Below are positions 34,983-45,617 of a DNA stretch of 64,000 nucleotides, piece after piece. Origin of the DNA: Zygnema cylindricum. Lineage: Eukaryota; Streptophyta; Zygnematophyceae; Zygnematales; Zygnemataceae. The notes beneath the pieces were generated by a model. That model had not been told where the DNA came from and did not search any database. It saw only the letters and a program-made list of their open reading frames with translations. Every line of letters starts with the position of its first letter. The first letter of the stretch is position 1. The stretch is from NCBI GenBank assembly GCA_037447655.1, contig JBBHKE010001456.1, positions 161,838 to 225,837 on the forward strand, written 5' to 3'. The translations under genes were made by a program, and so were the position numbers.

Positions 34983-35980
34983 TGTTGAAAATCACTAGAT
35001 TTATGGAGTATTTTCTAGGTCTGAATAAAAGGAAATGAAAAAGCGCAGGTAGTCTACCTTCACATCTTTCCTCTATCCCCCATACTTGTTTTAGTCATTT
35101 AAGGAGAGAGAGAATAGTCGTGCCATGGCTGCCTCAACTCCATAGGATGGACTAATGAAAGACATAAGTCACTGTCAACAAAAGGTTGAGTCAGACAAGA
35201 CTCAAACCTCCGATCGACAAAGCGAGGCGTAGCCATCAGCTCTAACCGGTGTGTTGTAGGAGTTCGTTAAGTTACATAGGGTATAATAATAACTTAAACT
35301 GTATCATGATTCTTAAATCTGATTAACGAAATTATGACTGAGGGAACATACAACTAGTTAATATATAGTGCGTACATGATCCGGCACGAAACAAATGAAT
35401 CGGACATTTGTTTTGACGGCTAACATTTAATGTTGGTTCTGATCCAACAGCACATATCGCCGCCGAGATCTCGGAATGGTCACTTTGGCGGTTTTCGCAA
35501 GTGGCATGACCTAGCGCAACGTGGAGAGATAACATTTGGTCACGATAATTTTGGGGAACATAAGGACGAGTAAAATGTGGATACACGTCCACTCAATGGC
35601 CTTGTCATACACAGGTTGTACAGAAAGGACATCGACCATAGTACCTTTCTGTACTTTACATTTGTTTCATTGGATCGTACTGTAGTAGACAACGTTTATG
35701 AGAGAGGATTATGACTTAGCAATTTTTCAGTAGACATCCACCTCTCTCTTTGATAGTTTAAATAAATTGGTGTCTTTGACACCTCATAACTTATCAGTTG
35801 GATGGTGGTTTTCAGTGTTTCTTTTTGCTACGCACTCAGGGGAGTCCAGACTACACAGGGGTGCAGTCAGATTGTCAACTTGTCTACATATGGAACAGAG
35901 GTTATGTTTGAAAGTGGGTTAGTTAAAAACTACCTAGAGGCTTCTGAATTTTACAATCCAATGGAGGACACAGAGTTGCA
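34983..35980 (+). repeat. 3' LTR of G
   Basis: 998 bp, TGTTGAAAATCACTAG to CAGAGTTGCA. Confidence 0.9.
35184..35255 (-). other. Antisense tRNA-like module in 3' LTR of G
   Basis: Minus-strand reading: GGTTAGAGCTGATGG, box B GGTTTGAGTC, TTTT after it (AAAA at 35180-35183). Confidence 0.5.
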
Positions 35981-36158
35981 CACACTTCTGTTTTCGAGGG
36001 ATCTTTTTCTCCTCCAGGTTCTCGTCAAGAAGGAGTTCCCTAACCTCCTCGTCAAAGGACTCGTCCTTGTCGGTCTCCCCTTTTACTTGGGTAACCACAA
36101 GTGCCTTCTTATTTCCTCCGAAAAACCCCCTCTACGTTTCTCTTAGAGCCTCAACTCT
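35981..36158 (-). pseudogene. Gag-protease linker of I (between G and E)
   Basis: Minus-strand sequence aligns with 44520-44700 in E. It ends at AACTC (36154-36158), the target duplication of E. Confidence 0.85.
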
Positions 36159-37141
36159 GGAGTTCTATGTCCTCCAATGGACAACAGAATACAGGAAGCC
36201 CCCAGATAGTTTTTAACTAAGCACATTCAAGCCACAACCACTACTACCCAAGAAGGCAAACTGAATGTTTGACTACACCCCTATGCAGCTTGGACTCTTT
36301 TGAGTCTGTAGCAAAAAGAATCACTAAAATCAGCCAACTAGCCGATAAGTTATGAGCCGACAAAGATGCCAATTTTATACAAAGCTCTCTTGGAGAGAGG
36401 TGACTACCTACAAGATTTTCCTATGACTAAACCCTCTGCACAACCTATCTCGCTGACGATTCAATCGCACGACTGTAACAAAAGGTACCACGCCGTCTCT
36501 CTGACGGCATGTGTACCAGGTTTGAGTAATATCGTCACTTTTCCACTCGTCCGTATGTTCTTCGGAATTCCCGCGACCGAATGTCATCCTTCCACGCGGC
36601 GCCAGGTCATGCCACGTCCATAAACACCAAAGTGATCATTTCGCGATCTCGGCAGTGATGTATGGCGTCAGATTAAATCCGACATTAAATGTTGGCAGTC
36701 GAAACAAATGTCCGATTCATTTGTTTCGTGCGAAATGACGTCCGCACTGAAACTTTAACTGCTTCTATGTTCCTTTGTTTACATTTCAGTTAATTGGTTA
36801 CAAAACCACGTACAACACTAGATATAATTCAAACCCTATGTTACCTAACAGACTTCTACGACATATTGGTTAGAGCTACCGGCTACGTCGTACTCTACTG
36901 GTCGGAGGTTCGAGTCCTGTCGGACTCAACCTTTTGTTGAGAGTGACATAAGTCACTCTTTAGTCCAGCCTGTTAAACTAAGGCAGCCATGGCTCAATTA
37001 CTCTCTCTATCTTTCAGTGACTACAACAAGTATGGGGGCTAGAGAGAGGAGGTGGAGGTAGGTTGTCTACCCCTTTCTTTTTCCTTTTATACTAACATTT
37101 TTATACCTAGAAAATACATTAGAAATCTATTATTTTCAACA
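36159..37141 (-). repeat. 3' LTR of E
   Basis: 983 bp; outer end TTTTCAACA abuts CTCCCCTTATTTTC. Confidence 0.9.
36859..36931 (+). other. tRNA-like module, antisense to element E (3' LTR)
   Basis: Box A-like TTGGTTAGAGCTAC near 36866, box B GGTTCGAGTCC at 36907-36917, TTTT at 36932-36935, then AGAGTGAC-ATAA-GTCACTCT. Confidence 0.6.
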
Positions 37142-37419
37142 CTCCCCTTATTTTCTAGTCTAATTTCAACTTTAATTTTAGTCCATATTTTTCTCTACAC
37201 TATTTGAATTTAGGAGACGGCACTGGTTTTGTCATCATATCAACCACCATTTCCTCATCAGATCTATAAACAAGATTCACAATCTTATTTTCAACTTTTT
37301 CCCTCAATAAGCTCAATCTTATGTCCATATACTTAGCTTTGAAATGATGTTTTGGATTAGCTGCAATTACTGACAGCTTGATTATCACAAAACACTTCAT
37401 GCACTCCCTCCTTCATATA
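37142..37419 (-). pseudogene. RNase H end of E, below D
   Basis: Contains ANPKHHFKAKYMDIRLS and MTKPVPSPKFK, the C-terminal end of copia RNase H. Ends at ATATA (37415-37419), the target duplication of D; the gene resumes at 41531. Confidence 0.88.
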
Positions 37420-37590
37420 TGTTGAAATTAATGTATAGAGTGTTGGTAAAAGGTAACTAATAGTTCACTTCTATATTTTAATTAGAATGTAAAAAGAGAG
37501 AAAGAGAGGACCAAAGGCAGGCCATGGATGCTGCGTCATTTAGAAGGAGGCAGAATGAATTAGAAGGTATTTTACTAGTTTTAGCAAAAT

Positions 37591-37672
37591 CTTGCCTCTA
37601 GCTGGATTTGGAGCGGGGTATGCAGATTGCTATGTATACCCACGCCTTATCCATTAAGGCACTAACGAAACG
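37591..37672 (-). other. Antisense tRNA-like module in 5' LTR of D
   Basis: Minus-strand reading: TTAGTGCCTTAATGGATAAGGC (shortened here to the D-arm-like part TAATGGATAAGGC), a weakened box B GCTCCAAATCC, TTTT after (AAAA at 37586-37589). Confidence 0.5.
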
Positions 37673-38146
37673 ATACACATGAAATATTTCACGCATATAT
37701 ATTTATTGATCTATAAAACTAATTCGCAGCAAGCTAACGAAAACGCGCATTAATCAATTCATGCATGGAAGCGAATCGAAGCCGTAAAAATACAACAGAT
37801 CGGACGACTACCATAACAGCCGCCACCCACAATAAGATTTCGGCGGCCTTTGGGGATAGCGTCACGCGGTGCCATGTGGCGCTACATAATTTGATATCGG
37901 AAAAGATGGGAGGAGGAACTATGGCTCCCAATTTGGCAGATGTCACCTTGTAGACCATGTCGTACAATGGTCGTACAATAAGTATATCACCCATCGTGCC
38001 TTCTTGTACTATATAGTGTATCAATTAGACTAGGTTTTAGTAGTAGGTAGTCGTGAGTAGGCAAACCAAGACTTAGTGATATTTAGGTACCTCTCTCTAA
38101 GAGAGCTTGTAAATATAAAGGTAATCTTTGGCCAGCCATAACGTAA

Positions 38147-38199
38147 TGCTCGGGTGAGCAAATTCAGTGATTCTTTTTGCTGCGGACTCAAAGGAGTCC
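38147..38199 (+). promoter_or_regulatory. Twin U5 hairpins of D
   Basis: TGCTC-GGGT-GAGCA (38147-38160) and GGACTC-AAAG-GAGTCC (38184-38199), both perfect stems. The first loop differs from J while its stem is kept. Confidence 0.6.
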
Positions 38200-38467
38200 A
38201 AACTACACAAGGATGTAGTCGGTTAGAGTCTTTGCCTGCCAAGGTGGCACTTATTCAATGGGAAATTCAAAGTGGGGAATATTGTCCAAAACACATATTC
38301 AAACTTGGATTCTATGATGGAATTGAGCACACAGAAGGTCTTCTCTTCACAAGGGTGAAGGTGTATTGGGGTTTTAATTGTCATGGGATCATCCAGTTGA
38401 GTTTATATCAACTTGGAGTCGGCACTATCTACATTAGCTTCTTTTGGATCTGCGAATTCCGTGGGCA

Positions 38468-39541
38468 ATGGAGCCCATAGAATTTCAGGTTATGGGCCCA
38501 CCATCTAGGGTGCTTATATTCGATGGAACAGACTTCACTTATTGGGAGTTTACGATGGAGGGATTGCTTTTTGAAAATCACTTACGGGATTTTTTTCGGG
38601 ACAAGTGAGGTGTCCGCCACCGAGATTTGGCGGAACTCACTACGGAGAATCATCAGGGGCTTCCCAAAAAACCAACCGTATTTTAGATGCAACGGCAGGT
38701 GAAGGTAAAAATATTGTCATGGAAGGGGGAAAAAAAGGAGAAGGATAAAGGGACACTTATGCTGAGGGGAGCTATGCTCTCCGCTACAACTCCACTTAGA
38801 GGGGTTATAAGTAAAACTGAAGAAAATGGATAGTAAAATTTGGGAGTATAAAACACAATAGCAAAACATCTTCTACTTAGATATGTGTTTAAGTCCATAG
38901 CTATCACTCATTTAAGTCTAACCAAGTCTTCGGAAATCTAGGAAACATTAAGTCAGATTTATAAAAGTGAGACTCTTCAGAGGCAGCAGTTAGTAAAACA
39001 AGAAATATAGGCCTTTGTTTATTAAGGCGGTAACATGATAGAGTTTTGCAATGATATTGCTGCGTTATATGTCGAGCTTGCTAGTGCGGGGTATGTAGAA
39101 TCAGAGGAGAGAAAGATTAATACATTACTCATAAAACTTCTAGATGAGTACGAAAACATCATTTATTGTATGCATACAATGGATGGCTCCTCATGGACTT
39201 GGAGCTTTACCATGGGGATAATTCTTGTGAGGGAAAGCACTTTGGAGCTTCGTAGGGGAAGTGACTGGGTGACTGTATTAACAGCTGGCGGTGATTGGCG
39301 GAAGCGTGATGAGAGGAACGGCAGTGACGAGCAGAAGCGTGATGAGCGGAAAAAAGACAAAGGTAATCCTTATCGGAACTTTGTTGGAAAGAGAGGGAGA
39401 CGAAAAGAATGGGGAGCTTTGAAAAAGAGGGTTTGCTTCATTTGTAGGGCCCTGGGTTATTATATGGAGAAATGTCCTTGTTTGGAAGAACTTAGAAGTT
39501 GGAATGTGGATGAGGAGGAAGAAAGTGAAGAGCAGAAATAG
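38468..39541 (+). pseudogene. Gag of element D
   Basis: An ATG inside the LTR (38468) reads MEPIEFQVMGPPSR through the PBS, then LIFDGTDFTYWEFTMEGLL, stopping near 38607. Frame 39035-39541 holds the capsid-like part (MIEFCNDIAALYVELASAGY, RESTLELRRGS) and a zinc knuckle CFICRALGYYMEKC in which the His is replaced by Tyr. Broken in the middle by stops. Confidence 0.85.
38488..38502 (+). promoter_or_regulatory. Primer-binding site of D (half-tRNA type)
   Basis: GGTTATGGGCCCACC directly after ATTTCA. Confidence 0.86.
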
Positions 39542-39577
39542 GATAAAGAAATCTTAGAGCTTCTTCACATCGGTAGA

Positions 39578-40414
39578 ATGGAGAAGAAAGAAAAGTACGC
39601 AAAAATTCCACGAAAGCAACAGTGTACTTTTGGAGGTATAAGGGAAGTAAAAGGAAGGGAGATACTTAAAGGAGTTAAACATGATGTGGATGTCAAGGAG
39701 TATAGAAAGTCAGATCTAGAATCTATAATTGAAAAAGGGAAAAATAAAAATAATGAGGATAAATTTATAGATATATTGGAAACAAAAAACCGGTCGGAAA
39801 CGGAGACTTCAACGGATTTCAAGGAAAAGGGAGAAGTAAATCTAGAGGGGGTTTTAAAAGGTAGGGGAGAAGAGGAATATTTAATGAAAGGTTTAGGGGA
39901 GGAGAAATATTTATTGGGAATAAAAATAGAAAGTGATAGCGGAAATAATTCCATGGGAGAGAGTGAGGAAAGTTTAAAAAATAGGGTGAGTATCATGGAT
40001 AAAAATATGAGTACGGAAGACGTAGATCTTATGAAAAACTTAGTGGGGACATTTGTTTTTTGGGAAATTTTGGGGGGTAATGGATTTGACATCACTAATG
40101 GGAGTGATGGCATTTCTGTAGGTGTGCCTGTAAAAGGGTTAGCATCTCGGTGTGTGTTGCACATTGGAGATGGGGCTGGTTGTTTGAATTGCAAGAGGGA
40201 AATAGGATTTAGTGTGGATGGAAAAGAGATGAGGTGGATAAAATCTTTTATCGAAATTATGAAAAATGGCATGCAAAATAAAATGTGTGATGTAATTATT
40301 ATTTCAGCTCATCTAATACACTTCTTTACATACGAGGGTATTCACTTAAAGTTTTATGAGGAGAAAAGAAAGAAGAAAAAGAAAAGAAAAAAAAATGTGT
40401 TTAGTGGGAGTTGA
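39578..40414 (+). CDS. 278-codon frame fused from pol remnants in D
   Basis: Starts in the pre-protease linker (KIPRKQQCTFGGIREVK), then jumps past protease and integrase. DVKEYRKSDLE resembles the integrase tail and NRSETETSTDFKEKGE the acidic linker. GEEKYLLGIKIESDSG is the RT connection region without the polymerase motif. FDITNGSDGIS, KEMRWIKSFIE and CDVIIIS are RNase H scraps. A Lys-rich tail follows. Several deletions have occurred yet the frame is open throughout. No catalytic core survives, so it is not an enzyme. Confidence 0.6.
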   Translation: MEKKEKYAKIPRKQQCTFGGIREVKGREILKGVKHDVDVKEYRKSDLESIIEKGKNKNNEDKFIDILETKNRSETETSTDFKEKGEVNLEGVLKGRGEEEYLMKGLGEEKYLLGIKIESDSGNNSMGESEESLKNRVSIMDKNMSTEDVDLMKNLVGTFVFWEILGGNGFDITNGSDGISVGVPVKGLASRCVLHIGDGAGCLNCKREIGFSVDGKEMRWIKSFIEIMKNGMQNKMCDVIIISAHLIHFFTYEGIHLKFYEEKRKKKKKRKKNVFSGS

Positions 40415-40429
40415 AAAGAGAGTAGACTA

Positions 40430-40443
40430 GAAAATAAGGGGAG
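40430..40443 (+). promoter_or_regulatory. Polypurine tract of D
   Basis: AGAAAATAAGGGGAG-type tract abutting the 3' LTR. Confidence 0.8.
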
Positions 40444-41530
40444 TGTTAAAATTAATATATTTTCTAGGTATGTATTGGAAAAATAAATAGAGTGTTGGAA
40501 AAAGGTAATTAATAGTTCATTTCTATATTTCAGTTAGAATGTAAAAAGAGAGAAAGAGAGGACCAAAGGCAGGCAATGGGTGTTGCGTCATTTAGAAGGA
40601 GGCAGAATAAATTAGAAGGTATTTTATTAGTTTTAGCAAAATCTTGCCTCTGGCCGGATTTGAACCGGGGTATGCAGATTGCTATCTAGACCCATGCCTT
40701 ATCCATTAGAGCACTAACAAAACAATACACATGAAATGTTTCACGCATATATATTTATTGATCCATAAGACTAATTCGCGGTAGACTAACGAAAACGCGC
40801 ATTAATCAATTCATGCATGGAAGCGAATCGAAGCCGTATAAATACAACACATCAGATGACCACCATTACAGCCGCCACCCACAATAAGGTTTTGGCGGCC
40901 TTTGGGGATAGCGTCACGTGGTGCCACGCGGCGCCACATAATTTGATATCGGAAAAGATTAGAGGAGGAACTATGGCTCTCGATTTGGTAGATGTCACCT
41001 TGTAGACCATGTCATACAATGGCCGTACAATAAGTACATCGCCCATCGTACCTTCTTGTACTATATAGTGTTCCTATTGGACTAGGGTTTAGTAGTAGGT
41101 AGTCGTGAGTAGGCAGACCAAGAGTTAGTGATATTTAGGTACCTCTCTCTAAGAGAGCTTGAAACTATAAAGATCATCTTTGACCAGCCATAACTTAATG
41201 CTCGGGTGAGAAAATTCACTGAATTTTTTTGCTGCCGACTCAAGGGATTCCAAGCTATACATGGATGTAATTGGTCAGAGTCTTTGCTTGCTAGGGTGGC
41301 ACTTATTCAGTGGGAAAGTCAAAATGGGGAATATTGTCCAGAACACATATTCAAGCTTTGCATTCTGTGGTGGACACAAGGTCTTCTCTTCACAAAGGTG
41401 AAGGTTTATTTGGGTTCTTATCGTCAAAGGATCATTCATTTGAGTTTATATCAACTTGGAGTCGGCACTACTTAGATTAACTTCTTTTGGATCTGTGAAT
41501 TCTGTGAGCAATGGAGCACATAGAATTTTA
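40444..41530 (+). repeat. 3' LTR of D
   Basis: 1087 bp, TGTTAAAATTAATATA to AATTTTA, followed by ATATA. Confidence 0.9.
40643..40719 (-). other. Antisense tRNA-like module in 3' LTR of D
   Basis: Minus-strand reading: box A-like TAGTGCTCTAATGG (40716-40703), box B GGTTCAAATCC (40666-40656) with a CCGG/CCGG T-arm-like stem, TTTT after it (AAAA at 40638-40641). The D-arm (TCTAATGGATAAGGC) resembles plant tRNA-Arg. Confidence 0.6.
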
Positions 41531-42709
41531 ATATACCTTAGTTCTTGCAACAAAGACTTGACCCACATCAATTCTTTCACATCAGAACAAGAGGCCATGT
41601 ACTCAGCCTCCCTAGTAGACGGAGCAACCACCTTTTGTTCCTTACTGCTCCAACAGTAAGAACCTTCCCCCACTTACAACACATACCCAGAAGTGCATCT
41701 TCTCATAGCTGCGTCCCCATAACTGGCATCACTACAAGTAGTGATGTCAGTGTGATCCCCTCCCAAATGCAACCATAACTATCTGGTTCCCACCAGATAT
41801 CTCATGACTCTTTTGGCTGCCTCCCTGTCTCTTTTCCTAGGATCATTAAGACTCCTAGTGACTACTCCAACTGCTGCCGCAATGTCTGTCTTGGTACAAT
41901 TCATAAAATAGATCAAACTTCTTACGACCTGTCTATAAGGGATAGATTTTATAAACTCTCTCTCATCTAGACTCATCTCATCATCAGATAATCACTCCTC
42001 CTTCTACACTACCATCACTTAATTTTTTCAAGTCCATGGGAGTGGTACAACTGTTAGCATTTTCGATCTCGAATTTCTCAAACATATTACCTATTGCTTC
42101 TTTCTGGGTAAGTATGACAATCTTTTACCCCCTATCTCTTTCCATTTGGATCCCCAAAATGTATATTGCCTCACCTAAATCCTTCATATCAAATCTGCTT
42201 CTAAAATCTTTCTTTAGCCTATTTATATTTTCCAAAAATTTACTGAGCACAAACAAATCTTCCACATAGATTTCAATAAAAATGACACCATTCTCATCCT
42301 CAAACATATAAATAGAATGGTCAGAATTGATCCGGATATATCCCTGACCGGTGAGAAGCTCATCTAGTTTCTTATTCCACTGCCGGGGAGCCTGCTTCAG
42401 TCCATATATGGACTTTATGAGTCTAAACACTTTGCTCTCTTCTCCTTCCTCGATAAATCCTTCTGGTTGCCTCATAAAAATCTCTTCCTCTAACTCACCT
42501 CTAAGAAAGGCAGTCTTAAAATCCATCAAGTGTATTTCCATATCTTGCGCTGCTTCCAAATTGAGGAGAATCCTTACTGATGGGTACCGAACAACTGGAG
42601 CAAAGGTTTCCTCATAATCAATACCCTCCTTTTGGGTGAACCCCTTTGTTACCAATCGAGCCTTATTTCTCTCAATGGTGTTATGTGGGTTCAGTTTTAG
42701 TTTAAACAC
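41531..42709 (-). pseudogene. RT and RNase H of E, above D
   Basis: RNase H pieces at 41531-41976 (SYCWSSKEQKVVAPSTREAEYMA). RT frame 42125-42709, 194 codons: FKLKLNPHNTIERNKARLV, MDFKTAFLRGELEEEIFM, YGLKQAPRQWNKKLDELL, and IYVEDLFVLSK where the polymerase YVDD has become YVED. The loss of a catalytic Asp predicts no activity. Confidence 0.9.
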
Positions 42710-43875
42710 CCATTTAGAGCCATTCAGTTTTTCTGTTCGGAGGACAGTCCGCTAGTTCCTAAGTTTTTGCTTCCATGATAGAGGCCATCTTTTCATTTAT
42801 GGCTCTAATCCATCTGTCTTTATCTGGACTGTTTACTGCCTCCGAGTATAACCGAGGCTCATCTAAGTGAGATAGCTTAGTTACCTTGTGAGTGGTTAGT
42901 TTCTCCTGAATTTGTTTGCTGCTCTTTCTTCCCCTTTCAAACTCCGAAGCTGGGATGGAGGGAAGTCTTGGAATTCTCCTTACTGTCTCATCGGCTCCCC
43001 TATCTATGGAAAGGAATTAATTCCGATTCCTCCTCTTCTGTCTTCTCGAGGTCCATAGGAATATGTGAGGTTTCTGGTGGATCTCATGTGTCTTAGATCT
43101 CTCCTGAATCTGCATTACCTGTTTCACTCATGTCTCTTTTGGGAAAGACCTAATCCTCTTCACCTTCAGACTCAAATCTGATTCTTATCTTCTTTGCATA
43201 TTTAAAAGGGTCCAATGACATCCCTTCATCCATGACAACTAGGTGTTTAACCAGAATGATATCCCTCTTTGCTAAATAGACTTTATATCCCTTGACATCT
43301 TCATCATATCCTACAAAGTATCCAGGTTTTCCCTTAGCATCTAGTTTCCAATTTTTCTTATCCATGTCAAGACTGTAAACTTGGCTACGGAATACATTAA
43401 GGTGAGAGATATCTGGTTTCCTTCCCACCCATCTCTCATAAGGTGTCATTCCCTTTACTGCTGAGGTAAGAACTCTATTTTTAATGTAGTTCGCACAGTT
43501 TATGGCCTCTGCCCAAAATCTCTTTCCTATTTTCTTGTCGGTCAACATACTACATGTACTATCTCCTAGTGTTCGGTTCAACCTCTTAGCTACCCTATTT
43601 TGTTCCGGGTTATATGGTACGGTTTTCTGGTACTGAACTCCCTTATCTCTCAAGTATTCCTCAAACTGTTTAGAGGTATATTCCCCCTCATTATCACTCC
43701 TTGTCCTCTTAATGAAGGTTCCATGCAACTTCTCACTCTAAGCTTTATATTCTTTGAAGTAAGTTGATGGTTCAAACTTTGTTTTTAGGAAGTAAACTCT
43801 AGAGTATCTAGACCTGTCATCAGTTATTGTCAACATAAACCTCTTTCCTCGAACCAAAGGCACTTTTGAAGGTCC
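42710..43875 (-). pseudogene. Linker and integrase core of E
   Basis: Frame 43150-43728, 192 codons: RTRSDNEGEYTSKQFEEYL (second Asp), then NPEQNRVAKRLNRTLGD where the catalytic Glu of VAER has become Lys. It continues with the family tail YFVGYDEDVKGYKVY and DPFKYAKKIRIRFES. The acidic linker at 42710-43149 is frameshifted. Confidence 0.88.
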
Positions 43876-44510
43876 TTAGATATCTTTGTGGACTAAATCT
43901 AATACTTTCTCACCTCTATATGTGGCGGCTTTGGGAAAGGGAAGTCTGTGAGCCTTACCTTGAGCACAACCACTACAATCATCCATCATTTCATTATCCC
44001 CAAACTCAATGCCATCTACTACCCCAAGTTTTTTCATTTCCCTTAACCTATCAAAATGTACATGTCCCAACCGCTTATGCCAAATCATCACCTTAGGAAC
44101 ACCAACATAGTAAGCATTCTTCTTTTCATTACTCAAGTTAAGCCTAAACATTCCTTGGCTACCCTTATCTGCTGTGAAGTAAACTTCATCCCCATACTTA
44201 GCTGTAAAGACTCCCTTTCTGGTGAAGGTATCAAACTCTTTGTCATCTAACACAGACGTAGAGACAAGGTTTTTACTCAGCTGGGGAATGTAGAGTACAT
44301 TTGAGAATAAGAGTATAGAAGTCTTACCCTCCACTAAGACTTTCAGATCTACTAACCCCACTAGATCTGTAGTAACCACTCTCCTATCCCCATACTCTAT
44401 CTCTACAGTATGGATCTTTCTTAGCTTAGTGAAGAGTTCCTTATCACGACACATATGCATGGATGCACCTGAGTCAATGATCCATCTTTCTTAAAGAGCC
44501 TCCCGAATTG
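43876..44510 (-). pseudogene. Protease and integrase zinc domain of E
   Basis: Frame 43876-44460, 194 codons, follows the protease site (IDSGASMHMC just upstream and in frame): EIEYGDRRVVTTDLVGLVDL, VLYIPQLSKNLVSTSVLDD, then the zinc domain IWHKRLGHVHFDRL and DCSGCAQGKAHRLPF, ending at DLVHKDI, the first integrase Asp. A stop follows. Confidence 0.9.
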
Positions 44511-45617
44511 CTCCAAGGGCACACTTCTGTCTTCGAGGAATCTCCTTCTCCTCTAGACTCTTGTCAAGAATGAGCTCTTTATCCTCCTTATAAGACTCAT
44601 CCTCGATTTCTCCTGTCACTTTTGTGACCTTAAGTGCCTTTTTCTTCCCTCAGAAAGAACCCCCTCCAAGGTTCTCTTGGAGCCTCAGCTCCGACAGCTT
44701 GACACAGTCCGCGATAAAGTGTCATTGCTTTTTGCAAATATGATAAAAGCCCTTTGGGGGCCTTCGTCCTTCCGAGTGATCTCTTTCCCCCTTGTACGGT
44801 TTCTTCGGGTCCTTACCCCATTGATCCCTCCTGCAACTAGAGCTTGAATGCTCTTTCCTCCTCTCCTAATCTCCATGTTGTTTTACTGCACTAGTACCAT
44901 CTGGACCACTGTATTCTACTTCCATGAACTATCAATCATTTCTTGTACTCGGTACACTACGTTCTCATACTCGTTTGGTAACTTCATATTGAGAGTGTTA
45001 ACTTTCATTTTCATTGTACCTATCCATCCGGCACTTTCCATCTCCATATACAAACAAAAAAGATCATTACAGTAATCTAACATCTTTACTCCTTTGTAAG
45101 TGTAACTCACTAGCTTTTGCTCAACCAACTGGAGCTCTTGAATACTACCAGCTCTATAGATCTTCACCAAACTCACCCACAACTCCTCGGCCATGTAATT
45201 GTGAAGGTGAGGGGTGGCCAAAACTTGAGTGAGATGCCTTAGAATGAAGTTCTTGGCAGCCATGTTTACGTCTTCCCACATTGGAGTATCGTTCTCCACG
45301 ATCTTCACGGCCGCCGCTCCCGGTGCCCTAGTAATAGTAGTGAGGGGTGTCTCCTTCCATTTCCCTTTTTCGGACACACTGCTGTCCCCATCATCGGCCT
45401 CTTTCGCGGAAGTAGTCGCTGCTGTAGGAAACCTTACTCCTCCAAATCCTTGTGGAGTTATTCAAGGTGGACGTTTCAATTGTCCACTGACGATACCCCA
45501 GTATCGTTTTTCGCACAAAGCCCCCATCATCATGGCCTCCCAATAGATGAACCCAGATCCATTAAAGGTGGGCACCCTAGAGGGTGGACCCATAACCTGC
45601 AATTCTGTGTCCTCCAT
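44511..45617 (-). pseudogene. Gag of E
   Basis: An ATG inside the LTR (45617-45615) reads MEDTELQVMGPP through the PBS. Frame 44916-45377, 153 codons, is capsid-like (NFILRHLTQVLATPHLH, QLVEQKLVSYTYKGVKMLDY, MKLPNEYENVVYRVQEM). Frame 44685-44876 holds RRGGKSIQAL and a damaged zinc knuckle. Confidence 0.87.
45583..45597 (-). promoter_or_regulatory. Primer-binding site of E (half-tRNA type)
   Basis: Reads GGTTATGGGTCCACC on the minus strand, one base from the family form. Confidence 0.82.

Larger units (their letters stand above)
22607..35980 (+). mobile_element. Copia element G (carries H and B)
   Basis: LTRs begin TGTTGAAAATCACTAG. The 5' LTR is split by H into 22607-23366 and 30988-31221; joined it is about 989 bp, matching the 998-bp 3' LTR at 34983-35980. 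Inserted in the gag-protease junction of I. Flanks AGAGT and CACAC do not match, so the target duplication is lost. Most of gag is deleted and pol is full of stops. Confidence 0.88.
37420..38487 (+). repeat. 5' LTR of D
   Basis: 1068 bp, TGTTGAAATTAATG to ATTTCA. Lacks about 30 bp present near the start of the 3' LTR. Confidence 0.9.
37420..41530 (+). mobile_element. Copia element D, internally deleted, inside E
   Basis: Perfect ATATA duplication (37415-37419, 41531-41535). LTRs 37420-38487 and 40444-41530. The internal region is under 2 kb against about 4.3 kb in J. Keeps gag and one 278-codon frame stitched from remnants of pol. Non-autonomous. Confidence 0.93.

Noticed and set aside
22602-35985. 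5-bp target duplication for G
   Set aside because: Flanks AGAGT and CACAC do not match. Insertion is inferred from restored homology only.
39565-40272. 235-codon minus-strand frame
   Set aside because: Antisense shadow of the pol-derived frame in D; no recognisable motifs.
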